A stretch of 7,605 bases of DNA from an uncultured Campylobacter sp. (GTDB lineage Bacteria > Campylobacterota > Campylobacteria > Campylobacterales > Campylobacteraceae), in NCBI RefSeq assembly GCF_938045535.1, contig NZ_CALIMQ010000264.1, positions 1 through 7,605 on the forward strand. The letters run 5' to 3'. The translations under genes and the position numbers were made by a program. Under the pieces are notes generated by a model. The model was not told the origin of the DNA. It did no database searches and was given only the letters and a program-made list of their open reading frames with translations. Below are positions 1-5,495 of this stretch, in pieces (position 1 is the stretch's first letter; each line of letters begins with the position of its first letter).

Positions 1-118
1 CGAACTTGGAGGCGAGCGAGGTGCCGTCGCTGCTTAGATGGTGCTTCCATCCGTCGCAGCCTGCGAGCAGTAGCGCGAACACGGCGGCAGCAACTTTTAA
101 ATTTAAAAATTTTATCAT
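1..118 (-). CDS. Lipoprotein N-terminus, probably periplasmic thioredoxin-like protein (partial, runs off window)
   Basis: Only the first 39 codons are present; the gene leaves the window at base 1. The translation begins MIKFLNLKVAAAVFALLLAG followed by Cys21. It shows a positively charged start, a hydrophobic stretch (about residues 9-19) and a lipobox LLAGC, so the protein is very likely lipidated at Cys21 and anchored on the periplasmic side. No CxxC or thioredoxin fold is within the visible part. The assignment as thioredoxin/TlpA-like rests on position: in C. jejuni the ABC ATPase of this locus (Cj1663) is followed by two thioredoxin-like genes (Cj1664, Cj1665). The ATG overlaps the stop of the upstream small ORF in an ATGA arrangement. 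A Shine-Dalgarno is weak (AAGG about a dozen bases upstream). The lipoprotein call is firm; the thioredoxin call is inference. Confidence 0.7.
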   Translation of the reverse strand, partial: MIKFLNLKVAAAVFALLLAGCDGWKHHLSSDGTSLASKF

Positions 119-471
119 CTAAAACTCGCCTTCGGGCGCGCTAAATCGGCCTTTAAATTTGCGTTTGAAATTTTAAAATTTGCGGCGCGATCTGGACGGA
201 AATTTATATCGCGATCCGCGCTGAGGCGTATGTCGCGATCCGCGTCGTAATACGCGCCCGTAGCGTTTTGGTTTTTAAAATTTAGACTTTTAAAATTTTT
301 ACCCACTCCGCTTGGCTTTGCATCGGCGCTTGATCTTTCAAGGCAAACGGCTTCGGCGGGACGTGCGTAGCAAAGAGCCGCTCCCGTTCGCGCGAGCTTT
401 GTGCGAACCCAAAAAGAGCGTGCGCAGGCGGTGAAATTTTTAAATTTTAACGTAGCTTTATTTTTCATCAT
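115..471 (-). CDS. Doubtful 118-aa low-complexity ORF
   Basis: I do not recognise this ORF. It fills the interval between the ATPase and the lipoprotein gene. It has no signal peptide, no membrane segment and no known motif. Its content is arginine-, alanine- and asparagine-rich, and many residues come from AAATTT-type sequence read as NFK, KFK or LKF. Residues 76-99 are three 8-residue repeats (DADRDIRL, SADRDINF, RPDRAANF). Against it being a gene: no Shine-Dalgarno lies before the tandem ATG codons at 471-466, and the composition looks like intergenic sequence that happens to be open. For it: the spacing is only 13 bases after the ATPase stop, and its TGA overlaps the next ATG as ATGA, which would allow translational coupling. 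It may be spurious or an expanded spacer that is translated through. Confidence 0.25.
   Translation of the reverse strand: MMKNKATLKFKNFTACARSFWVRTKLARTGAALCYARPAEAVCLERSSADAKPSGVGKNFKSLNFKNQNATGAYYDADRDIRLSADRDINFRPDRAANFKISNANLKADLARPKASFR
175..246 (-). repeat. Three imperfect 24-bp tandem repeats
   Basis: Read on the minus strand, three consecutive 24-bp units share the core GATCGCG. The two best-matching units share the exact 12-mer TCGCGATCCGCG on the plus strand at 209-220 and 233-244, exactly 24 bp apart. Because 24 is a multiple of three, the units translate to 8-residue repeats in the 118-aa ORF (residues 76-99). The third copy (minus-strand 198-175) is more diverged. A likely origin is slippage or local duplication. 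Confidence 0.7.
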
Positions 472-484
472 TAAAAGCTAAATT

Positions 485-1324
485 TTACGCACCGGAATTC
501 TGCGCGCCAGAATTTTCGGCATCGAAATTTTCGCCGCCCGAATTTTGCGAGGCGGGATTTTGCTCGCTCGCAGCTTCGGCGCTAGAGCTTTGCGAAGCGC
601 TTTTGTTTGGATTGCGATCTGAAATTTTATCCTGTGAGCCGAGATTATGCTTCATCGTGCTTTGATCTAAAAGTTCTATTCGATCGAGCTTGCCGTGTCT
701 TAGGCGCACCACTTTGTCGGCAAATTTGCCGAGCTCTTCGTTGTGCGTGACCAAAAGCAGCGTCTTGCCCTCGCTGCGAAGCGTCTGAAAGAGCTGCAAA
801 ACCACGCGCTCGTTGGCCTCGTCGAGGTTGCCCGTAGGTTCATCCGCGATGATGATGTCGGGATCATTGATGAGTGCACGCGCGATGCAGACACGCTGCT
901 GCTCGCCACCGCTAAGCTCGCTAGGGCGGTGCGTGATGCGGTGTCCGAGCCCTACTTTCTCAAGTGCTGCCTTGGCGCTGTCCTCGTCCACGCAGCTGTG
1001 GTAGTATTGATTTAACATAACGTTTTCGACGGCCGTTAGATAGGGGATTAGGTGAAACTGCTGAAACACGAGACCGATCTTTTTGCGGCGAAATTCTAAA
1101 ATTTGCTCGTCGTTTAGCGCGCTCGCGTCGGCTCCGCCCAGGATATATCTGCCCGCGGTGGGGGTGTCCATCAGGCTTAGGATATTTACGAGCGTGCTCT
1201 TGCCGCTGCCGCTTGGGCCCATTATGCTGACCCACTCGCCGCTTAAAACGTCGAAGCTGATATTATCGAGAGCCTTAACCTCGCCGAAGTATTTGCAGAT
1301 ACCTTCAAATTTTAAAATTTCCAT
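485..1324 (-). CDS. ABC transporter ATP-binding protein, MacB/LolD-type (Cj1663-like)
   Basis: This is the cytoplasmic ATPase that powers the two permeases encoded just upstream. Visible motifs are Walker A GPSGSGKST (residues 36-44), the Q-loop FQQF (87-90), the signature LSGGEQQR (137-144), Walker B IIIADE (157-162) and the switch histidine in VTHN (His194). DEPTGNLD is typical of the MacB/LolD/FtsE group. The start has an AAGGGA Shine-Dalgarno (1330-1335) and lies one base after the stop of the preceding permease, which indicates coupling. Group members usually end around residue 220-230. Here about 55-60 extra residues follow, rich in Ser, Asn, Gln, Ala and Glu, and the last 25 are five pentapeptide repeats. 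The family call is certain; the role in the P19/FTR1 iron system comes from the operon context. Confidence 0.95.
   Translation of the reverse strand: MEILKFEGICKYFGEVKALDNISFDVLSGEWVSIMGPSGSGKSTLVNILSLMDTPTAGRYILGGADASALNDEQILEFRRKKIGLVFQQFHLIPYLTAVENVMLNQYYHSCVDEDSAKAALEKVGLGHRITHRPSELSGGEQQRVCIARALINDPDIIIADEPTGNLDEANERVVLQLFQTLRSEGKTLLLVTHNEELGKFADKVVRLRHGKLDRIELLDQSTMKHNLGSQDKISDRNPNKSASQSSSAEAASEQNPASQNSGGENFDAENSGAQNSGA
488..562 (-). repeat. Five 15-bp tandem repeats forming the ATPase C-terminus
   Basis: The last 25 codons of the ATPase are five 15-bp units, each with an (A)AAATT or near-identical core, reading QNPAS, QNSGG, ENFDA, ENSGA and QNSGA directly up to the TAA stop. The units keep the reading frame and the pattern (Q/E)-N-x-x-small. 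The DNA core resembles the AAATTT-rich sequence between genes in this window, so the tail may have arisen by loss of an older stop codon and duplication of downstream spacer. Confidence 0.85.
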
Positions 1325-1325
1325 G

Positions 1326-2459
1326 TCATTCCCTTAATAGATTCGCTAAATTCGGATTCAGCGCCTTTTTGATCGGATAGTAGCTTGCCGCGAGCGCAAA
1401 GATCAAGCTCAGCGCGACCGCCGCAAAGAGGCTAATCAGCCTAAAATCCACGCTGCTTGAAAATATCAGATGCCCCAGTAAGATCGCGAGCAAATATCCC
1501 ACGAATACTCCCGCTAGCGAGCCTGCGACGCAGACGGTTAAAATTTCGCTCAGGATCAGGTGGAGCAAATTTTGCTTGCTCGCGCCGATTGCGCGGATGA
1601 GCGCAAACTCTTTGATGCGCGAAAGCAGGATCGAGCTAAGGCTCGTGTTGATGCAGACCGAGGTGATCAGAAGGATCGTAATGCCGATAAGAAGCATCAA
1701 AAGCTTGATTTTGTTTAAGATGATGCCCTGGGTCTTGGATACTTTGCCGATCGGCGCGAAGCTCATCTGCGCGTCGCTAAGGCTTTTTGAAATTTCGCTT
1801 AGCTGCTTAAAATCGCCGCTTACGATCGCTTCGGCGTAGTTTACCTGCGCAGGCTGATTTAAAATTTTTTGCGCCAGCGGCAGCGATATTAGCAGCATGC
1901 CGTCCTCTTTCTGCCCGTCATAGACGATGCCTTTTATCTTTACCTTGCTCGTTTCGTTTGAGCCGATCGGCGTGATCTCGATACTATCGCCAAGCTTCGC
2001 GCCCAAAAGTTTGGCGAGATCCTGCCCGATGAGCGCGTTTTTATCGTCGAAATCCACGCCGATAAACGAACCCTCTTTGAGATCTAAAAACGGCATAGTA
2101 TCGCGCAGAGAGGAGAAATTTACGCCCATGATGATGCCTGAGTTGACGCCTAAATTTGCGCTGCCGAAAAGGTATTTATTCGCGCTTTTTAGTGCGGGGA
2201 TTTTAGCGAACTTTGCATCGAGCGCCGCTTCGTCCATATGGGAATTTTCTAAATTTGCGGGGCTTATGATTAAATTTGCGCCGTAGCTGTTTAGCTCGCT
2301 GGCGACCTTTTTATCGATGTCGGCGTAGATATTTACGAACGCCGCACAAACTGCGCTGCCTAGCATGATCGCGACAAAAATCACGAAGCTGCGAATGCCG
2401 CTGTTGATGATACTTTTAAAGATCGCGCTTCTGAAAAACGCTCCGTTATTTCCTGCCAT
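1326..2459 (-). CDS. ABC transporter permease, FtsX/MacB-like, second of pair (Cj1662-like)
   Basis: This 377-residue inner-membrane protein has the MacB/FtsX layout. One helix lies near the N-terminus (about 23-44), followed by a periplasmic domain (about 45-248) and three C-terminal helices (about 250-275, 300-325 and 343-362). Between helices 2 and 3 is the cytoplasmic segment SRIKEFALIRAIGASKQN, the usual coupling-helix region that contacts the ATPase. The periplasmic domain starts with ASELNSYGANLIISP, closely parallel to a segment in the other permease, so the two are paralogues and probably form a heterodimer. The start is backed by a strong GGAGGTG site (2464-2470) inside the end of the upstream gene, with a 14-bp overlap. 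It ends one base before the ATPase start. The substrate is unknown. The context points to the P19/FTR1 iron-uptake system. Confidence 0.9.
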   Translation of the reverse strand: MAGNNGAFFRSAIFKSIINSGIRSFVIFVAIMLGSAVCAAFVNIYADIDKKVASELNSYGANLIISPANLENSHMDEAALDAKFAKIPALKSANKYLFGSANLGVNSGIIMGVNFSSLRDTMPFLDLKEGSFIGVDFDDKNALIGQDLAKLLGAKLGDSIEITPIGSNETSKVKIKGIVYDGQKEDGMLLISLPLAQKILNQPAQVNYAEAIVSGDFKQLSEISKSLSDAQMSFAPIGKVSKTQGIILNKIKLLMLLIGITILLITSVCINTSLSSILLSRIKEFALIRAIGASKQNLLHLILSEILTVCVAGSLAGVFVGYLLAILLGHLIFSSSVDFRLISLFAAVALSLIFALAASYYPIKKALNPNLANLLRE

Positions 2460-3690
2460 AAAGCACCTCCGCAGGCAGTAGCTTGATCACTCCGCGTAGC
2501 GGTAGAATCGAGCCGATAATGCAAATAAGAAGTCCAAAGACTATGCTAAGCGGAAAGACCATCAACGACACGCCGATGAATGAGCCGAAAATTTGATACG
2601 CGATCGCCCAGCTAAGCACGTAGCCCACGACTGCGCCCACGAGTGAGCTTGCTACGCAGATGACAAAAATTTCGGCGGCGAACTGGATATAGATCATAAA
2701 ATTGCTCGCTCCCAGCGCCTTAAGCAAGCCGATCTCCTTTTTACGTTTGTAAATTTCGCTGCTTAGCAGGCTCGTGATGCAGATGCTTGAAATCAGCAGC
2801 GACAGAATGCTTACGACGCCCATTAAATTTTGAATTTTTTTCGTGATGCCGCTTTGAGCTTCGCTGACACTAAGCACCGCCTTGGCGCTTGCGTTTGGAT
2901 ACTCCTCGGTGATCTGATATGCGATGGAGCTAACGTATGCTGAGCAATACCAGGTGTCGTATTCTGTGGCGTCTAGATTATCGAGACTCCTTCTTGCCTT
3001 TACGGACAGATCGTCTTCGGGGATCGTCATGGCGCTAACTTCTGCCTTAGCGATGAGGCCCTCTTTGTGCGTTAGCTTTTGCACCAGCGATAAATTTGCG
3101 ATCAGCTTTTTGGCTTCATCCTCCGCGCCGTGCAAAATTCCTACGACCTTAACCTCATAATCTCCAAGCTTAACCGTATCGCCGATCTTTAGCCCTAGCG
3201 CGTCGCCTGCAAGCACCTCGTCATCAGCGCCGTCTTTTACCCACTGCCCCTCTACGCTCCAAAACGGATAGAGCGAGCGCACGCCCGATCTGAAATCAGG
3301 CTCGTCGCTAACGCCCACGTCCTTTTCAAAGTAGGTCCCCACGACGTCGTAATCTCCCGCGCGGGTAGTTAAAAAGGGCGCAAAGGCGGTGATATTGTTG
3401 CGCCAAAAAATTTCTTTGATCTTATGCAGTTCACTCTCTTTTAAAAAATCATCGTTTTTAAGCGGCGAGTATTCGCGCCCACCGATCTCGATACTTAGGC
3501 TTTGCGAACGCGGCAGCACGACGATATTTGAGCCGTAGCTGCGTAGCTCCTTAGCGACCTCATCGCCGATTTTTAGCGTGATATTTAGCATACAAGCGAT
3601 CAGCGAGACCGATAAAAATATGGTCAAAAACGCTAGAATTTTGCTATCCCTGGAGTTTAAAATGGAGGATTTGATGATGCGTAAAAACAT
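2446..3690 (-). CDS. ABC transporter permease, FtsX/MacB-like, first of pair (Cj1661-like)
   Basis: This 414-residue inner-membrane protein has a first helix at about 17-38, a large periplasmic domain (about 39-288) and three C-terminal helices (about 289-310, 333-358 and 376-397). The cytoplasmic segment KRKKEIGLLKALGAS (316-330) is the hallmark FtsX-domain coupling region. The periplasmic part carries a lone cysteine in the segment TWYCSAYVSS (about 246-255); its role is unknown. KELRSYGSNIVVLP near residue 47-60 matches the equivalent stretch of the second permease. The start ATG shares one base with the stop of the DUF2318 gene (TAATG), and AAGGAG lies eight bases upstream, so translation is coupled. 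With the second permease and the ATPase it should form a MacB-like complex. Whether it exports something, transmits force or moves reductant to the periplasm cannot be read from the sequence. Confidence 0.92.
   Translation of the reverse strand: MFLRIIKSSILNSRDSKILAFLTIFLSVSLIACMLNITLKIGDEVAKELRSYGSNIVVLPRSQSLSIEIGGREYSPLKNDDFLKESELHKIKEIFWRNNITAFAPFLTTRAGDYDVVGTYFEKDVGVSDEPDFRSGVRSLYPFWSVEGQWVKDGADDEVLAGDALGLKIGDTVKLGDYEVKVVGILHGAEDEAKKLIANLSLVQKLTHKEGLIAKAEVSAMTIPEDDLSVKARRSLDNLDATEYDTWYCSAYVSSIAYQITEEYPNASAKAVLSVSEAQSGITKKIQNLMGVVSILSLLISSICITSLLSSEIYKRKKEIGLLKALGASNFMIYIQFAAEIFVICVASSLVGAVVGYVLSWAIAYQIFGSFIGVSLMVFPLSIVFGLLICIIGSILPLRGVIKLLPAEVLYGRK
2464..2470 (-). promoter_or_regulatory. 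Strong ribosome binding site of second permease, inside the first permease gene
   Basis: On the minus strand GGAGGTG lies four bases before the ATG at 2459-2457. It is one of the strongest Shine-Dalgarno sequences in the window and lies within the last codons of the first permease. It supports the 2459 start and suggests equal or re-initiated translation of the permease pair. Confidence 0.75.
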
Positions 3691-5108
3691 TATTTAAGCT
3701 CCTTTAGCGTGCCGTTTTCATCTACATAGCGCTCGGGATGCGCGGTAAAGGCGTTTGCATTCGCTTCGCTTTCGAAAAAGTAGGTGCGTCCGTAGTAAAG
3801 ATAGCTAAATTTAGAGGTGTTTAAAATTTCTTTTCTACTGACCGGATCGATCACCTTTTTATCCACGATCTCCGAGAAATAGGACGCGCTGTCCTCGATC
3901 GTCTTAAGCGCGATGACGATATTTTGCCCCTCTAGCTTATAATCCAGCGGAATCGGATTGCAGCCGCCAAGCTTGCCGACGCTCGGCAAAAAGATACGCA
4001 CGTTGCAAGCGATGCAGATGAGCTCGTCGCCTTTTTTGATATAGCCCATATCGCCGCAGATCGAGCACGCGTCAAAAACCGCGACCGGAGCAAATTTGTC
4101 CGTGAAGCGGTTTAGTAGAAAAAACCTGACCTTATGCCCGTCGTCGGTGACGTAGGCAAAGCGGTGCAGCTTGCCATCTTTTACGATGTTTGCATCGATT
4201 ATGAATTCCGCGCCTTGCGGCTCGATAATCTTAGGCTCATCGATCGTAGGCGGTTTTGAGGCGACCAAGATATAATAAAGCCCCAAAAAGCTGATTAAAA
4301 CCCCAAGCGATAAAATCAGGCTAAAATCTCTAAAAATGGCGAATCTGCCCGCCTTAACCTCTCTAAATTTTATAATGTCCGCTTCGCGAGGCAGACGCCT
4401 TGGCGCACGAAATGCCGTAAGTAGCGCAATTAGCGCGGCTATAAGGCAAAGAGCTAGCGTCAGATAGGAGTTGTTGTAGTGGATGATTTTAGCGATGACA
4501 CTTAGAAACTCGGACGAGCCGATCGCGTTTGAAAGCCCTTCAAAACCCTTCGCAGCTAGCGCTTTGGGCGCGTCTGCCTGGCGCAGATCAAGACCCAAAA
4601 AGCCGATTTTGGCGATGAAGGCAAATGCCCACGCAAGAGCGAATGACGCCAGCTTTGCACCTCTGCTCGCGCGCACTAGAGCTGAGCGATAAATAAAATA
4701 GAATAAAATGAGAGCCAGTGCACCTAAAACCGCCATGAAGAGGTTGGTTAGGCTAAAGCTATCCAGCAGCTCGCCGGAGAAAATTTTAAAATTCATCCCT
4801 ATGAAGCGGTATTCAAATCCATACGCGCAACCAAGAGCAAAAATAACTATAGCGGTAAGATAGAATCGCTTAAGCCTAAACGCAAACAGTAGCGCGAGCA
4901 GCGTTAAAAGTGCGAGCGCGTCAAATATAATCTTGCCTGTATCGGCGTTTGCCGAGCGCGCAAATGCGCTAAAGCACAGCGCCCCGAATGCAGCTCCCAA
5001 AAGCGCGGGCAAAAACGATGCGCCAATAAAGCGCCTGCCGCCCAGATACGCGCTTAAAAATGCAAGCGGAAACAGAGCCAAGCTAACGTGATAAAAAAAT
5101 ATCGTCAT
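3690..5108 (-). CDS. Membrane protein with DUF2318 (FtrD-like) cysteine domain and YHS-like C-terminus (Cj1660-like)
   Basis: The N-terminal half (about residues 1-285) is a multi-helix membrane region of roughly seven to nine hydrophobic segments. The C-terminal part (about 290-472) is DUF2318-like. It has CSIC (Cys348, Cys351), CIAC (Cys365, Cys368) and Cys383 in LGGCNPIP, a set suited to binding a metal or Fe-S centre. Residues about 419-462 resemble a YHS domain (DPVSRKE, then YYGRTYFFESEANANAF and HPERYV), but the usual metal-binding cysteines are replaced by Ser and Glu. An electron-transfer or metal-handling role in iron uptake is inferred from the cysteines and the locus. I chose the ATG at 5108-5106 because TGAGGA (5120-5115) is six bases before it. 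A TTG one codon earlier (5111-5109) keeps the same frame but would be only three bases from that site. The stop overlaps the next gene by one base. Confidence 0.9.
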   Translation of the reverse strand: MTIFFYHVSLALFPLAFLSAYLGGRRFIGASFLPALLGAAFGALCFSAFARSANADTGKIIFDALALLTLLALLFAFRLKRFYLTAIVIFALGCAYGFEYRFIGMNFKIFSGELLDSFSLTNLFMAVLGALALILFYFIYRSALVRASRGAKLASFALAWAFAFIAKIGFLGLDLRQADAPKALAAKGFEGLSNAIGSSEFLSVIAKIIHYNNSYLTLALCLIAALIALLTAFRAPRRLPREADIIKFREVKAGRFAIFRDFSLILSLGVLISFLGLYYILVASKPPTIDEPKIIEPQGAEFIIDANIVKDGKLHRFAYVTDDGHKVRFFLLNRFTDKFAPVAVFDACSICGDMGYIKKGDELICIACNVRIFLPSVGKLGGCNPIPLDYKLEGQNIVIALKTIEDSASYFSEIVDKKVIDPVSRKEILNTSKFSYLYYGRTYFFESEANANAFTAHPERYVDENGTLKELK

Positions 5109-5114
5109 CAAAAA

Positions 5115-5120
5115 TCCTCA
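5115..5120 (-). promoter_or_regulatory. Ribosome binding site that decides the DUF2318 gene start
   Basis: TGAGGA on the minus strand is followed by six bases and then the ATG at 5108. The alternative in-frame TTG at 5111 would be only three bases away, so the ATG is preferred. Confidence 0.65.
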
Positions 5121-5144
5121 TCGAGCCTAATGCGCGTAAATCGC

Positions 5145-5176
5145 CTATAATTGCTTAAATTTTAAAATTTTAAAAC
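5145..5176 (-). promoter_or_regulatory. Possible internal sigma70-type promoter for the DUF2318/ABC block
   Basis: Minus-strand TTATAG (5150-5145) could serve as a -10 box. It is preceded by ATTTAAGCAA and a periodic T/A-rich run. Campylobacter housekeeping promoters typically lack a -35 box and instead show such periodic T-rich sequence, often with TTTAAG before the -10. Transcription would begin near 5138, leaving a leader of about 30 bases. The -10 match is imperfect and the AT-rich run is also explained by the palindromic repeat, so this is only a candidate. Confidence 0.3.
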
Positions 5177-5317
5177 CTACGCCATTTTGTAAATTTTAAA
5201 ATTTCAAATCCGCTTGCAAAAAATTTGCAGCGTCAAGAGCCGCCCGCAAAGAGAAATTTCGCCTCGCTATTGCTTTGGTTTTGTCTCACCCTCGCGACGT
5301 GCTAAATTTTAAAATTT
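5157..5317. repeat. Cluster of three AAATTTTAAAATTT palindromes
   Basis: Perfect 14-bp palindromes lie at 5157-5170, 5191-5204 and 5304-5317. Two further perfect copies occur elsewhere, at 168-181 and at 1307-1320, where the latter encodes EILKF at the ATPase N-terminus. A 13-base near copy starts at 4781. The first copy of the cluster runs on into TTAAAA. The sequence is self-complementary, so it could be a protein-binding site or simply a favoured word of this genome. Confidence 0.75.
5211..5232. repeat. Inverted repeat, 9-bp stem with one bulge
   Basis: CGC(T)TGCAAA, a three-base AAA loop, then TTTGCAGCG can form a nine-pair stem with one bulged T. On the transcribed (minus) strand it is followed by AT-rich sequence but no clean U-run, so it is at best a weak terminator or attenuator. 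Confidence 0.45.
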
Positions 5318-5458
5318 TGCCGCAGCTAAAAAGATTCGTAAGCTTAAACGCATTAAAGCAAAAACGATGCGCTTTGACTGCGGCGTAATGGCAAATTTAA
5401 ACGGGCTAAAGTAACCGCCTTAAATTTAAAGCGTGCGGCTAAACCCAATACCGCTAGA

Positions 5459-5485
5459 GCTCCGCCAAAACGGACTCGGCGGAGC
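5459..5485 (-). terminator. GC-rich hairpin just after p19, likely attenuator or weak terminator
   Basis: GCTCCGCC (5459-5466) and GGCGGAGC (5478-5485) are perfect 8-bp inverted arms around an 11-base loop, beginning 10 bases beyond the p19 stop. On the minus strand the hairpin is not followed by a U-run (the next bases read TCTAGCGG), so it does not meet the usual form of an intrinsic terminator. It could protect the 3' end of an ftr1-p19 mRNA or reduce read-through into the downstream block. Confidence 0.5.
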
Positions 5486-5495
5486 CTGCTACGAT

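Larger units (their letters stand above)
5112..5495. other. 384-bp intergenic region splitting ftr1-p19 from the ABC/DUF2318 block
   Basis: I see no convincing gene here on either strand. It holds an 8-bp GC-rich hairpin close to p19 (5459-5485), an inverted repeat at 5211-5232, three perfect copies of the palindrome AAATTTTAAAATTT (5157-5170, 5191-5204, 5304-5317) and an AT-rich stretch with a possible promoter in front of the DUF2318 gene. All other junctions from here to base 485 are overlaps or one-base gaps, so this spacer stands out. I found no clear match to a Fur box. Confidence 0.8.

Noticed and set aside
743..1337. Plus-strand and alternative minus-strand ORFs across the ATPase gene
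   Set aside because: All overlap the ATPase, whose Walker and signature motifs fix the true frame.
1576..3160. Plus-strand ORFs opposite the two permeases (1576-1839, 1927-2286, 2924-3160)
   Set aside because: They are antisense to well-supported membrane proteins and have no ribosome sites or family features.
5109..5111. TTG as the start of the DUF2318 gene
   Set aside because: It adds one codon before an ATG that has better spacing from the TGAGGA site.
5146..5151. Perfect TATAAT on the plus strand
   Set aside because: Nothing plausible lies downstream on that strand for it to drive, the preceding sequence lacks the expected T-rich run, and such words are common in AT-rich spacer.
5157..5317. 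Palindrome cluster as a CRISPR array
   Set aside because: Units are only 14 bp, spacing is irregular (34 and 113 bp between starts), and copies also lie within genes; no cas genes are present.
5112..5495. Fur box or tRNA in the gap
   Set aside because: I found no GATAAT-type Fur repeat and no cloverleaf or T-loop sequence.
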